Positions 52,810 through 61,422 of a stretch of 64,000 nt of DNA are shown piece by piece (positions within the stretch are counted from its first letter, which is position 1; each line of letters begins with the position of its first letter). The notes under the pieces were generated by a model, which did not search any database, was not told the origin of the DNA, and saw only the letters and a program-made list of their open reading frames with translations. Both the position numbers and the translations under genes were made by a program. The DNA is from Chersky-840 sp963764205 (GTDB lineage: Bacteria > Actinomycetota > Acidimicrobiia > Acidimicrobiales > UBA8190), in NCBI GenBank assembly GCA_963764205.1, contig CAVXRN010000002.1, forward strand, positions 1,364,001-1,428,000, given 5' to 3'.

Positions 52810-53664
52810 CTAACGCCAGTCGGCGTGCAGACCCTGCTGGCGGGCGAAGCGTTGGGCGGAGATCGTCGTGCCGTTCAGTGCCACCCGCTCCTCGGCGGTG
52901 ACACCGCCGGTGCCACCCGCCAGCCAGGCGACGACCGCGCCGGGAACCGACGGTGGCGCACCGGGGTACCGGCCGGCCAGCCCGAGTCGCTCCTGGGCGA
53001 GCACCATGCGCTCGGTGAGGACGTAACCGGGCTCGACGTTGACGACGAAGATCCCGCTCGGACCGAGCTCGACGGCCAAGATCCCCGCCACCCGATGGAA
53101 GGCGCCCTTGGTGACCGCGTACCCGAGGCCCCATCCCCCCTCCCCCGTGGGGGCGGTGGGATCGCTCGTGGCCACGGCCGACGTGATGTCGATGATGGTG
53201 CCCTCGCCCCGCGCGAGCATGCTCGGGAGCACCGACTTGATCAGCACCAGCTGCGCCACCACGTTCGCCTCGAGCTTGGCCGCGATCGTGTCGACGTCGA
53301 GATCGACGAAGCGTTCCATGCTGCCGGGCCCGGTGTGGACGGCGTTGTTCACGAGCACGTCCACGTGTCCCCATTCGTCGAGGACCCGCTCCGCGGCACC
53401 GATGAGCGAGGCGCGGTCGAGGAGGTCGGCCCGGACGGCCAGGGCCCGACCGCCGGCTGCTTCGATCAGCGCGGCGGTGGTCTCGAGGCTCCCCGGGATG
53501 GGCTCGCCGAGGGTCGACCCCGACTCGTCGAACGCGTCACCTTCGTGCACGGTCCGGGCCGTGATGGCGACGTCGAGACCTGCGGCGGCCAGAGCGATGG
53601 CACAAGCGCGGCCGATGCCGCGGCTCGCGCCGGTCACGAACGCGATGCGTCGGTCGGGCGACAT
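52810..53664 (-). CDS. Short-chain dehydrogenase
   Basis: 284 residues. TGASRGIGRACAIALAAAG binds the cofactor, NNAVH is the structural Asn, ITSAVATSD holds the Ser, and GYAVTKGAF has the Tyr-x3-Lys. The insert between the second and third strands (AFDESGSTLGEPIPGSLE) is typical of a long-loop SDR group. Substrate unknown. ATG 53664 has TACTGT 9 bases upstream. Full length. Confidence 0.9.
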   Translation of the reverse strand: MSPDRRIAFVTGASRGIGRACAIALAAAGLDVAITARTVHEGDAFDESGSTLGEPIPGSLETTAALIEAAGGRALAVRADLLDRASLIGAAERVLDEWGHVDVLVNNAVHTGPGSMERFVDLDVDTIAAKLEANVVAQLVLIKSVLPSMLARGEGTIIDITSAVATSDPTAPTGEGGWGLGYAVTKGAFHRVAGILAVELGPSGIFVVNVEPGYVLTERMVLAQERLGLAGRYPGAPPSVPGAVVAWLAGGTGGVTAEERVALNGTTISAQRFARQQGLHADWR

Positions 53665-53673
53665 AGGAGAGGG

Positions 53674-53679
53674 ACAGTA
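53674..53679 (-). promoter_or_regulatory. Leaderless -10 box of SDR gene
   Basis: TACTGT on the minus strand, 9 bases before ATG 53664. Confidence 0.4.
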
Positions 53680-53727
53680 CCGAGTGCGTCGCCCGGTCAC
53701 ACGGGCGCGGACGCTACGGCGAGGGGT

Positions 53728-54060
53728 TCAGGCAGACGCCTTCTCGCGGCGACTTGCGGCCCGGAGCTTGCGACGCTCCCGCTCGTTGGTCCCGGCCCAG
53801 TACCCCACGAGGTCGGGGACCGCCAGCGCGTACCGCAGGCACTCGGCGCGCACCGTGCACCGTGCACAGAGCTGCTTGGCCCGCGCCGTGGGGCCACCCC
53901 GGTCGGGGATGAACATCTCGACACGCTCGCCCCGACATGCTCCCAGGGTCTGCCAGCGCGGCCGCCGCAGCAACTGGACGACGACCGACGAAACGCTGTC
54001 GGCCTCCTGCTCGTCTTCGGCTTCACATCCGGACTCCGCGGACATCGCGAGGCTGGTCAT
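53728..54060 (-). CDS. WhiB-family iron-sulfur transcription factor
   Basis: 110 residues. The four cluster cysteines are in LGACRGE (first), LCARCTVRAEC (other three). They would hold a 4Fe-4S cluster. The turn GYWAGTNERERR and the basic tail bind DNA next to sigma factor. It is actinobacteria-specific, a strong taxonomic sign. Start ATG 54060 or ATG 54045. The upstream region 54061-54237 contains the leader, with a CCCACAGAGGG/GGTGGG hairpin-like run and a possible TAGGTT box. Confidence 0.92.
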   Translation of the reverse strand: MTSLAMSAESGCEAEDEQEADSVSSVVVQLLRRPRWQTLGACRGERVEMFIPDRGGPTARAKQLCARCTVRAECLRYALAVPDLVGYWAGTNERERRKLRAASRREKASA

Positions 54061-54237
54061 GTCCAGACTTTCGACACTCCCGCGCGGAGGCTTTAGCCGC
54101 TAGGAACGACCCACCACCCTCTGTGGGCACGGATGGGCCCGAACCTAGGCTCGACCACGTTGTGCGGTTGTAACCAAAATTCCGGCATCTAGCCCTTGAC
54201 ATCGGAGGAAAACCGCGGAATCCCTGCTCGCGGCGGT

Positions 54238-54243
54238 TAGCCT
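54238..54243 (+). promoter_or_regulatory. Leaderless -10 box
   Basis: TAGCCT, 7 bases before ATG 54251. Confidence 0.5.
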
Positions 54244-54250
54244 CGATGGT

Positions 54251-54595
54251 ATGGGTACCGATACCGACGAATGGGTTGCACTCGTTCGCAACGGCATCCT
54301 CGCCGCCATCGTGAAGGACGCGACGGTCACCGGCTTCTTCGGGCCCTTCTCACTCGACGAGATCCTGCAGGCCTGGCTCGAGCATGACGCGGACACCGTC
54401 GCCGCGCTCCCCGACCCGCCCGGCAGCACCGGGTCCTCTGCCGTCCAGCGGCGCAACTACTGGTTCTACGAGGGTTGTCGGGCCCTGGAAGAGCAGGCCT
54501 TCATCGCCGAGGTCGGCGACGGCAAGTTCGCGATCGCGTCACTCAAGGTCCTGATGTCGCAGATGCTCGGGTCCGGGCCCGCCCACTCCGACTGA
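54251..54595 (+). CDS. Hypothetical protein
   Basis: 114 residues, mostly helical, acidic (EILQAWLEHDADTVAALPD), no signal peptide or helix through the membrane. I do not recognise a family. ATG 54251 with TAGCCT 7 bases upstream; it sits between whiB (divergent) and a DNA-repair gene, 33 bases before the latter. Possibly regulated with whiB. Confidence 0.6.
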   Translation: MGTDTDEWVALVRNGILAAIVKDATVTGFFGPFSLDEILQAWLEHDADTVAALPDPPGSTGSSAVQRRNYWFYEGCRALEEQAFIAEVGDGKFAIASLKVLMSQMLGSGPAHSD

Positions 54596-54614
54596 CCGGC
54601 TCCGGACTCCTGGG

Positions 54615-54620
54615 TACGCT
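54615..54620 (+). promoter_or_regulatory. Leaderless -10 box of HhH-GPD gene
   Basis: TACGCT, 8 bases before GTG 54629. Confidence 0.45.
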
Positions 54621-54628
54621 CGCGTGCC

Positions 54629-55309
54629 GTGGATCTCCATCTCAGCCAGGACGCCGAGGCGGATGCGCTGCTCTCGAAGAGTCCCTTCGCCCTTCTCGTC
54701 GGCATGGTGCTCGACCAACAGATTCCTTTGGAGTGGGCCTTTGCCGGCCCCGTAGAGCTCCAGCGACGCCTGGGGACAGCGCTCGCTCCCAAGGTCGTCG
54801 CCGAGTTGGACCCCGAGGCGCTCGCCACGGCGTTCTCGACACGTCCCGCGCTGCACCGCTATCCGGGCTCGATGGCGGCGCGGGTCCAGGAGCTGGCCAA
54901 GCTCGTGGTCGAGCGCTACGGCGGTCGGGCCGATGCGATCTGGACATCGGCGCAGTCCGGTGACGAGCTCCTTCGGCGCGTCAAGGAGCTGCCGGGCTTC
55001 GGCGAGCAGAAGGCCAAGATCTTCGTGGCGCTGCTGGGCAAGCAACTCGGCGTCCGACCCCCCGGCTGGGAGGCGGTGAGCGAGCCCTTCAGCGACGCCG
55101 GTAGCTACCGGTCGGTGGCCGACATCACCGACATCGAGACACTCAACCGCGTACGCGCCTTCAAGCAGGCGCTCAAGGCCGCCAACAAGGCCGCCGCCGA
55201 GACGCCTTCCACCCCGAAAGCGGCCACGAAGCCGGCGAAGAAGACAGCCACGAAGCCGGCGAAGAAGACCGCCAAGAAGCCGACCAAGAAGCCGGCCCGA
55301 TCGCGTTGA
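54629..55309 (+). CDS. HhH-GPD base-excision repair protein with Lys-rich tail
   Basis: 226 residues. LLVGMVLDQQIPLEWAFAGP and the helix-hairpin-helix LPGFGEQKAKIF match the HhH-GPD type proteins that remove damaged bases; the loop Asp usual for catalysis is not clear to me here. Residues 195-226 are Lys/Ala/Pro/Thr repeats (KPAKKTATKPAKKT), like histone H1 or HU tails, adding DNA affinity. Start GTG 54629. The TGA stop overlaps the thiE start as TTGA. Confidence 0.85.
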   Translation: MDLHLSQDAEADALLSKSPFALLVGMVLDQQIPLEWAFAGPVELQRRLGTALAPKVVAELDPEALATAFSTRPALHRYPGSMAARVQELAKLVVERYGGRADAIWTSAQSGDELLRRVKELPGFGEQKAKIFVALLGKQLGVRPPGWEAVSEPFSDAGSYRSVADITDIETLNRVRAFKQALKAANKAAAETPSTPKAATKPAKKTATKPAKKTAKKPTKKPARSR

Positions 55310-55960
55310 GCGCCGAGGACGCGGGGGCTCGCGTCACGGCGTCTCTACCTCTGCACCACCGACCGCCCCGACCTCGCCGCATTCGTCGAGTCGTGTATCG
55401 CAGGCGGCGTCGACGTCGTGCAGTTGCGCGACAAGCACCTCGACGCACGACGCCTGGTCGAGCGGGGCCGGCTGGCGGCGCGCGTGTGCGGAGCCAACGG
55501 CGTGCCCTTCATCCTCAACGATCGTCCCGACCTGGCCCTCGAGGTCGGGGCTGACGGAGTCCACGTGGGTCAGGACGACGCCCCGGCGGACCTGGCTCGA
55601 CGAATCCTGGGCCCCGACGCCATCGTGGGTCTCTCCACCCACGCACCACCCGAGCTCGAGTCGAGCCGCACCGAACCCGTCGACTACATCTCGGCCGGGC
55701 CCGTGTCGCCCACGCCGACCAAGCCCGGGAGACCCGGGACCGGCGCGTCCTACGTCACCCTGGCGGTGGCCCGGGCGGGCCGACCGGTGTTCGTCACCGG
55801 CGGCGTGACGCCCGACACGGTGCCGGCACTCGTCGCCGCGGGGGCACGCCACTTCGTCGTGGTCCGCTTTCTCACCGAGTCCGACGATCCGAAGGAGGCC
55901 GCGACGCGGCTCCGGGCGTCGATCGACCAGCACGTCGGGAGCGCTGCTCAGGGCCCCTGA
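55306..55960 (+). CDS. thiE: Thiamine-phosphate synthase, frameshift near start
   Basis: About 217 residues. Couples HMP-pyrophosphate with thiazole phosphate. Substrate motifs: VVQLRDK, VPFILNDRPDLAL, GVHVGQDD and the Gly-x-Ser loop SAGPVSPTPTK, ending in VFVTGGVTPDTVP. TTG 55306 overlaps the previous stop; its frame gives SAEDAGARVTA, then slips near 55342 into RLYLCTTDRPDLAAF, the family start. The product, thiamine diphosphate, is the cofactor of AceE. Confidence 0.88.
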
Positions 55961-56709
55961 CGTTCGAGCCACCCCGCCAGCAGGGCCACAGCTCGGGGAT
56001 CGGCGCGCAAGCGATGGCCCGCGCCCGCCAGGACACGGAGTTCGGCCCGCGGTCCCGCCGACTCGGCCAGCCGTCGACCGTCGGCGACGGGCACTTCCTC
56101 GTCGTCGGCGCCGTGCACGACGAGGACGGGGCGCGGGGCCAACTTGGTGGCCGAGACATCGGGTTGGAGCGCGGTGAATGCGGCCGCCCACCGGGGTCGG
56201 TCGGTGGGGAACCCCGGGGACCGGATGGCACCGACGCGCCGGGCGTACTCGATCATCCCCACCCCATCGTTGGCCCAGTCGGCGAACGTGGCGGGTGAGC
56301 CGAAGCACGCGACACCCCGCACGCGGCTGTCCTCTCCGGCCACGCACAGCGCGAGTGCGCCGCCGGTGCCGAACCCGACGATCCACACGCCTCCCCCGTT
56401 GCCGATCTCGGCCGCGTGGTCGACGAGCGTGCGCAGGTCGTCGTACCAACCTCCGAGGGAGAAGTCACCGGTCGACGGGCCGATGCCGCGCAGGCAACCG
56501 ACGACGACGGGCCATCCGTTGTCCGCGGCGATGCGGTCCGCCAGCATGGGCAGGGTGTCGGCGGTGCGTTGGGCAGAGTCGCGCTCGACGGGGAAGCCGT
56601 GACAGAGCACCGCAACGTTGACGCGGTCTCCGCGCGTGGCCGATCCCGACGCCACGTGCAGCGCCATCGGGCCCGAGGGTCCCTCGATCTCGTCCCACGT
56701 CGTCGGCAC
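55948..56709 (-). CDS. Alpha/beta hydrolase fold protein without the nucleophile serine
   Basis: 253 residues. LCHGFPVERDSAQR starts the fold and HGADDEEVP and GAGHRLRADP hold the usual acid and His. The nucleophile elbow, normally Gly-x-Ser-x-Gly, reads GFGTGGALAL, so Ser is replaced by Gly. It may be a non-catalytic binding protein, or use another residue. GTG start 56709. The last bases overlap the end of thiE (convergent, 13 bases). Confidence 0.85.
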   Translation of the reverse strand: MPTTWDEIEGPSGPMALHVASGSATRGDRVNVAVLCHGFPVERDSAQRTADTLPMLADRIAADNGWPVVVGCLRGIGPSTGDFSLGGWYDDLRTLVDHAAEIGNGGGVWIVGFGTGGALALCVAGEDSRVRGVACFGSPATFADWANDGVGMIEYARRVGAIRSPGFPTDRPRWAAAFTALQPDVSATKLAPRPVLVVHGADDEEVPVADGRRLAESAGPRAELRVLAGAGHRLRADPRAVALLAGWLERQGP

Positions 56710-56745
56710 CGTCGTCGTCCCCCGCCGCTCGCCCGCGCCGCCCGC

Positions 56746-57009
56746 TCAGTCGCGCCAGAAGCGCCAGGCGTGACGCTTCGGGCCGCCGGAGCTGCGCGGG
56801 ACTTCGACGGCGGGGGGATCAGGCAGGTCCGCGCTCAGCGCGTAGAGCTCGACCAACGTCCGCGCCACGAGCACCTTGTCCATCCTGGCCGAGAACTCTT
56901 CCTCGCTCAGGCGACCTTCGGCGAAATGGCGCTCGAGCAGGCCGGCGAAGCGGTTGCGATCCGCGTCAGAAGCCCGGGGCCCGCTGGAGCTGTCCGGCTC
57001 GTCCTCCAC
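56746..57009 (-). CDS. DUF1707 SHOCT-like protein
   Basis: 87 residues. RASDADRNRFAGLLERHFAEGRLSEEEF.. and the ARTLVELYALSADLPD end match DUF1707, common in actinobacteria and often next to membrane proteins. It has no membrane helix here. Likely a small helical regulator or scaffold. Start GTG 57009, 6 bases after an ACT-GAGGT run. Confidence 0.8.
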   Translation of the reverse strand: MEDEPDSSSGPRASDADRNRFAGLLERHFAEGRLSEEEFSARMDKVLVARTLVELYALSADLPDPPAVEVPRSSGGPKRHAWRFWRD

Positions 57010-57084
57010 GACCTCAGTATCCCGCGCGATGGCCCGACCGCTCCCCCGGCGTCGACCGACCGACGAGGCGCGAGCCCCGCCGGG

Positions 57085-58200
57085 TCAGATCCCGATGCGC
57101 TGCGCCAGGAGCTCGCGGTGGTAGCTGGGGTCCCCCAGCATCAGCTCCGACGACTTCGCCCGCTTGAAGTAGAGGTGGGCGTCGTGCTCCCAGGTGAAGC
57201 CGATTCCCCCGTGGATCTGGATGTTCTCGGCTGCGGCGTGGAAGTAGGCCTCCGAGCAGTACGACTTGGCCAGGCTGGCGACGACCGGGAGCTCCTCGGA
57301 ATCCTCCGCCGCGGCCCATCCGGCGTAGTAGGCGGCCGACTTGGCCGACTCGACCTCGAGCAGCATGTCGGCGCACTTGTGCTTGATGGCCTGGAAGGAC
57401 CCGATGGGCCGGCCGAACTGGATGCGCGTCTTGGCGTACTCGACCGCCATGTCCAAACAGCGCTGGGCCCCGCCCACCTGCTCCGCCGCGAGCGCCACCG
57501 CGGCGAGGTCGAGCGTGCGCGACAGCACCGGGGCAGCCCCGCCGTCATCGCCCACCAACCGCGCCGGGGTCGAGGCGAACTCGAGCCGCGCCTGCTTGCG
57601 GGTCTGGTCCATGGTCGCCAACGGGGTGGCGGTCAACCCGGCCGCCCCCGCGTCGACGGCGAAGAGGCTCACGCCGTGGTCGGTCCGACCGGCCACGAGG
57701 ACGAGGTCGGCGTTGTGGCCGTCGATGACGAACATCTTGTGGCCGTCGAGCTTCCAGCCGTCGCCCGTCGAGGTGGCCGCCAGCGTGATGGCGTCGATGT
57801 CCCAACGCCCGTCGTCCTCGGTGATCGCCACGGTGGCGATCGTCTCCCCCGAGGCGATGCCGGGCAGCAGGTCCTTCTTGGCCGCCTCGTCACCGCTCGA
57901 CAGCAATGCGTTGGCTCCGAGCGCGACCGTGGCGAAGTACGGCGCGCACAACAGCGCCGCTCCCATCTCCTCGAACACGACGGTCAGCTCGACGTACCCG
58001 AACCCGGCCCCTCCGTATTCCTCGGGGATGGCCAGGGCCTGCAAGCCGAGTTGGTTGGCCATCTGGTCCCACACGGCCCGGTCGAACCCCTCGGTCGTCT
58101 CCATGAGGCGTCGCACCTCGGTCATGGGCGACTTGTCCTCGAGGAACCGGCGAACGGATCGGCGCAGCTCCTCCTGCTCCTCGCTGAAGGCGAAGTTCAT
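57085..58200 (-). CDS. Acyl-CoA dehydrogenase (FadE-like)
   Basis: 371 residues. N-terminal EEQEELRRSVRRFLED; the FAD-binding TITEDDGRWD region; VGRTDHGVSLF; and the C-terminal IQIHGGIGFTWEHDAHLYFKRAK. The usual Glu base of short/medium-chain enzymes is not in a typical place. This form resembles one subunit of the heteromeric FadE enzymes that oxidise steroid side chains or long acyl-CoAs. Another acyl-CoA dehydrogenase lies 3 kb away at 61.4 kb. ATG 58200. Confidence 0.92.
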   Translation of the reverse strand: MNFAFSEEQEELRRSVRRFLEDKSPMTEVRRLMETTEGFDRAVWDQMANQLGLQALAIPEEYGGAGFGYVELTVVFEEMGAALLCAPYFATVALGANALLSSGDEAAKKDLLPGIASGETIATVAITEDDGRWDIDAITLAATSTGDGWKLDGHKMFVIDGHNADLVLVAGRTDHGVSLFAVDAGAAGLTATPLATMDQTRKQARLEFASTPARLVGDDGGAAPVLSRTLDLAAVALAAEQVGGAQRCLDMAVEYAKTRIQFGRPIGSFQAIKHKCADMLLEVESAKSAAYYAGWAAAEDSEELPVVASLAKSYCSEAYFHAAAENIQIHGGIGFTWEHDAHLYFKRAKSSELMLGDPSYHRELLAQRIGI

Positions 58201-58374
58201 GACTGTGGGTCCCCCTCGTCCGGGTCCTCGGAAGGCACGCGTGGCTCTTCGCCGCGGGCGGTCGCCGCGGCGGTCGTGCCCGCCGGTCTACCAGACGCCG
58301 AGCGTTGTTGACCAATATGTCAATAAGACGCACGCCCGCTCGTCGATCCGGTGCCGCGCGACCGAGGCTCGCCT

Positions 58375-58380
58375 TAGAGT
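58375..58380 (+). promoter_or_regulatory. Leaderless -10 box of MBL gene
   Basis: TAGAGT, 7 bases before ATG 58388. Confidence 0.5.
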
Positions 58381-58387
58381 GACGGAC

Positions 58388-58993
58388 ATGCCCCACTACG
58401 AAGACAGCCTCATCGAGGTCCACAAGGTCGTGGTCGGCCCCATGGACAACAACGTCTACGTCATCCGTAGCAAGGCCACGGGTGACGCCGTGCTCATCGA
58501 CGCCGCCAACGAACACGAGCTGTTGCTCCAGATGTGTCGTGACCTCGGGGTCCGCAAGGTGCTCGAGACCCATGGCCATTGGGACCACATCCAGGCCGTG
58601 CCGGCCGTGCGCGACGCCGGGTACGAGGTCTCGGTGACGGCCGCGGACGCCGAGATGCTCCCTTCGTACGATCTCCTGCTCGAGGACGACTCCGTCATCG
58701 AGGTGGGCGACATGCGGCTGCGGACCATCGCCACCCCCGGGCACACCCTGGGGTCCATGTGCTTCGCGGTGGAGGGCACGCCGCTCCTGTTCAGCGGCGA
58801 CACGCTCTTCCCGGGCGGCCCCGGGGCCACCAAGTTCCCCGGGGGCGACTTTGCCACCATCATCCGGTCCATCGAGGACCGGCTGTTCTCCCCCTTCGGC
58901 GCCGACACCGTCGTGCTCCCGGGTCATGGCGACGACACCACCATCGGGGCCGAGCGCCCCCACCTCCAGGAGTGGGTCGACCGGGGCTGGTGA
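58388..58993 (+). CDS. MBL-fold metallo-hydrolase (glyoxalase II-like)
   Basis: 201 residues. The metal motif THGHWDH (residues 57-63), then Asp in SGDTLF and His in VLPGHGDDT. Short, like hydroxyacyl-thioester hydrolases of the glyoxalase-II group. Could cleave a thioester of a low-molecular-weight thiol. Start ATG 58388 with TAGAGT 7 bases upstream. Convergent with the Glu/Leu dehydrogenase gene. Confidence 0.92.
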   Translation: MPHYEDSLIEVHKVVVGPMDNNVYVIRSKATGDAVLIDAANEHELLLQMCRDLGVRKVLETHGHWDHIQAVPAVRDAGYEVSVTAADAEMLPSYDLLLEDDSVIEVGDMRLRTIATPGHTLGSMCFAVEGTPLLFSGDTLFPGGPGATKFPGGDFATIIRSIEDRLFSPFGADTVVLPGHGDDTTIGAERPHLQEWVDRGW

Positions 58994-59015
58994 CCGGGTC
59001 GGCCGGTGACCGGGG

Positions 59016-60354
59016 TTAGGGAAACAGTCCCCGGGCCTTGATGGCCCCCGAGAGCCGGTCGACGGCGACCACCCCCGCTGCCCGACGCATGGTGACACCC
59101 AGGTCCTGGGCCCGCGCCCACACATCGGCGAAGGCGTCGTCGATGGTCTTGGCCAGCCGGGAGGCGACGAGTTCCTCCTCCCACGCATAGCCCTGGCGCG
59201 ACTGCGCCCACTCGAAGTACGAGGCGGTGACCCCGCCCGCGTTGGCCAGGATGTCGGGGACGACGGCGATACCCCGCTCGGTCAGGACCCGGTCCCCGTC
59301 GGGGGTGGTGGGGCCGTTGGCCGCTTCCACCACGACGCGGGCGCACATGGACCGCGCCGCGGCGCTCGTCGATGGCGCCCTCGAGTGCGGCGGGCACCGC
59401 CAGCTCGGCGTCGACCGACCACAGCTCCGCGGCGTCGATCTCGTCGCCGCCCTGGAACCCCGCCACCGATCCCGCGCTCGAGACATGGTCCGCCAGCTCG
59501 GAGACGTCGAGACCGGCAGGGTTGTGCACGGCACCTCCGACGTCGGCCACCGCGACCACCCGCATGCCGGCCGATGCCAGGAGGAAGGCGAGAGGCCCGC
59601 CCACCTTCCCGAACCCCTGGACCACGGCTCTGGCCCCGGCCACAGGCATGTCGAGAGCAGCGAAGACGGCCCGCACGCACCGCACGACTCCTGATGCGGT
59701 GGCCCCGGTGTGCAGGCGCATCCCCCCCACGGCCAGGGGCTTGCCCGTCACGACCTCGGGGAGCAGGTTGCCTTGGATCATGCCGAGGGTGTCGAGGAGC
59801 CACGCCATGACGCGCTCGTCGGTGTTCACGTCGGGGGCGGGGATGTCGCGGTCGGGCCCGAGCATGGGCGCGATCTGGAACGTGTACCGGCGGGTGAGCC
59901 GCTCGAGCTCCCCCACCGACAATTGGCGGGGATCACAGCGCACACCGCCCTTGCCGCCTCCGAACGGGATGTTGACCACCGCCGTCTTGAGCGTCATGTC
60001 CGCCGCCAGCGCCGCGACCTCGGCCGCGTTGAGGTCGGGGTGGAACCTGATCCCCCCCTTGGCCGGGCCCCGGGCGGTGTTGTGATGGATCCGCCAACCC
60101 AGGAAGACCTCGACGTGACCGTCGTCCATGCGGATGGGCACCGCCACCTCGAGCACCCGGTCCGGCAGTTGCAGCAGCCGGTGGACATCGGGGTCGAGGC
60201 CAGCCAGCGTCGCCGCGTCGTCGATGCGCCCCAGGGCCGTCGCCCAGGGGTCGTAGGCGCCGGGGGCCGTGGCCGGCAACGCGGGTGCATGGTGCACGGC
60301 CGAGGCCGACGCGCCCGGGGTGCTCTGGGCCGGCCGGGCCCGCCGGGCGCTCAC
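59016..60354 (-). CDS. gdhA: Glu/Leu/Phe/Val dehydrogenase, frameshifted
   Basis: About 445 residues joined. N-terminal part: VFLGWRIHHNTARGPAKGG, the catalytic-lysine loop FGGGKGGVRCDP, IPAPDVNTDERVMAW and GMRLHTGATASGV. The frame slips near 59352-59362; then VVVEAANGPTTPDGD and VVPDILANAGGVTASYFEW follow to GLFP at 59016. It links glutamate (or a branched-chain amino acid) to its oxoacid with NAD(P). GTG 60354 overlaps the stop of the transporter gene as GTGA. Confidence 0.92.
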
Positions 60355-61275
60355 CCCGCCTCCCTCGCCGTGCTCGGCCCGATGGTGCGCCGGCCGCTGA
60401 GCAGGTGGGTGTCCGCACCGTCCTCGCTCTTCACGTGCACGACGAGCGGGGAGCGCGTGAGCGAGAACACGCCGGCCAAGAGGACCATCATGGCCAGGAT
60501 CTCACCGACGAGCCGTCCTCCTCCGGTCTGGAGCTGGTCGCCGAACAACCCGACCCCGATGGCGATGGACACGAGCGGGTCCACGATCACGAGAGCGGAC
60601 TGCGACGCGGTGACCGGGCCGACGTGGAAGGCGTTCTGGGCCAGGAACACCCCGATCAGGCCCGAGAGGGCCAAGGCGTACGGCGACCAGGTGAGGAACA
60701 CGTGGCCCCAGCCATCGGTGGTGATCGTGTCGTTCATCGTCTTGATCAGCGCCGCGGTGAAGGCGAAGGCGATGGCCCCGGCGGTGCCGAACCACGCGGC
60801 CTTCCACGCCGGAGACCCGAACCGGGTGAGCAGGATGGCGATCGAGCACCCCGCGATGACAGCGAACGTCACGATCCCCCAGTCCTCGAGGTCGGGGGTC
60901 TCGTTGCCGCCGCCCGGCGCGGCCAGCACCAAGAAGGAGGCCAACCCACAGGCGGCCGCGCTGGCCCCCGCCCATTCGCGCCACGTCAACGGCAGCCGGA
61001 ACCACACACCCAGAATGGCGATGAGGAAGGGCAGCTCCAGGGTCAAGATGGGCTGGACGGTGGTCAGGTGCCCGAAGTGCAAGGCGGCGAATTGCAAGAC
61101 GAACGCGCCGATCAACACCACGAACCCGGCGATCCACACAGTCCGACGCACCGCGTAGGCGATCAGGCTCAGCTTGAGGTTCGTGTCCGCGGGCGCGGTC
61201 TCGACGCCCATCCTCTGCAGGACGCTGGTCAAGGCGTTGGCAAATGCCGCCAATGACGGCAAGCACGTAGGCCAT
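60351..61275 (-). CDS. EamA/DMT-family transporter, frameshift at N-terminus
   Basis: About 308 residues, ten predicted helices in two repeats (VWIAGFVVLIGAFVLQFAAL, LPFLIAILGVWF, ASAAACGLASFLVLAA, SALVIVDPLVSIAIGV and others) as in drug/metabolite transporters. ATG 61275 gives MAYVLAVIG, then one extra G near 61250 shifts to AFANALTSVLQRMGV in the main frame. Substrate unknown; amino-acid efflux is possible, given the downstream Glu/Leu dehydrogenase in the same unit. Confidence 0.85.
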
Positions 61276-61422
61276 CACCGGCAGTTCTACCGCACCGATT
61301 GCCTGATCAGGCCGGTTTGGCGGCCTTTCCTGGACGGTCGGTACGCTGGGACGCCCATCCAGGCTGCGGCTCAGCGTCGTGACGGGGCCTCGGAGGGTAG
61401 CAACGACGGGAAAGTGAGCCCA

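Noticed and set aside
55948..56709. Dienelactone hydrolase assignment
   Set aside because: Nucleophile motif is missing, so only the fold is claimed.
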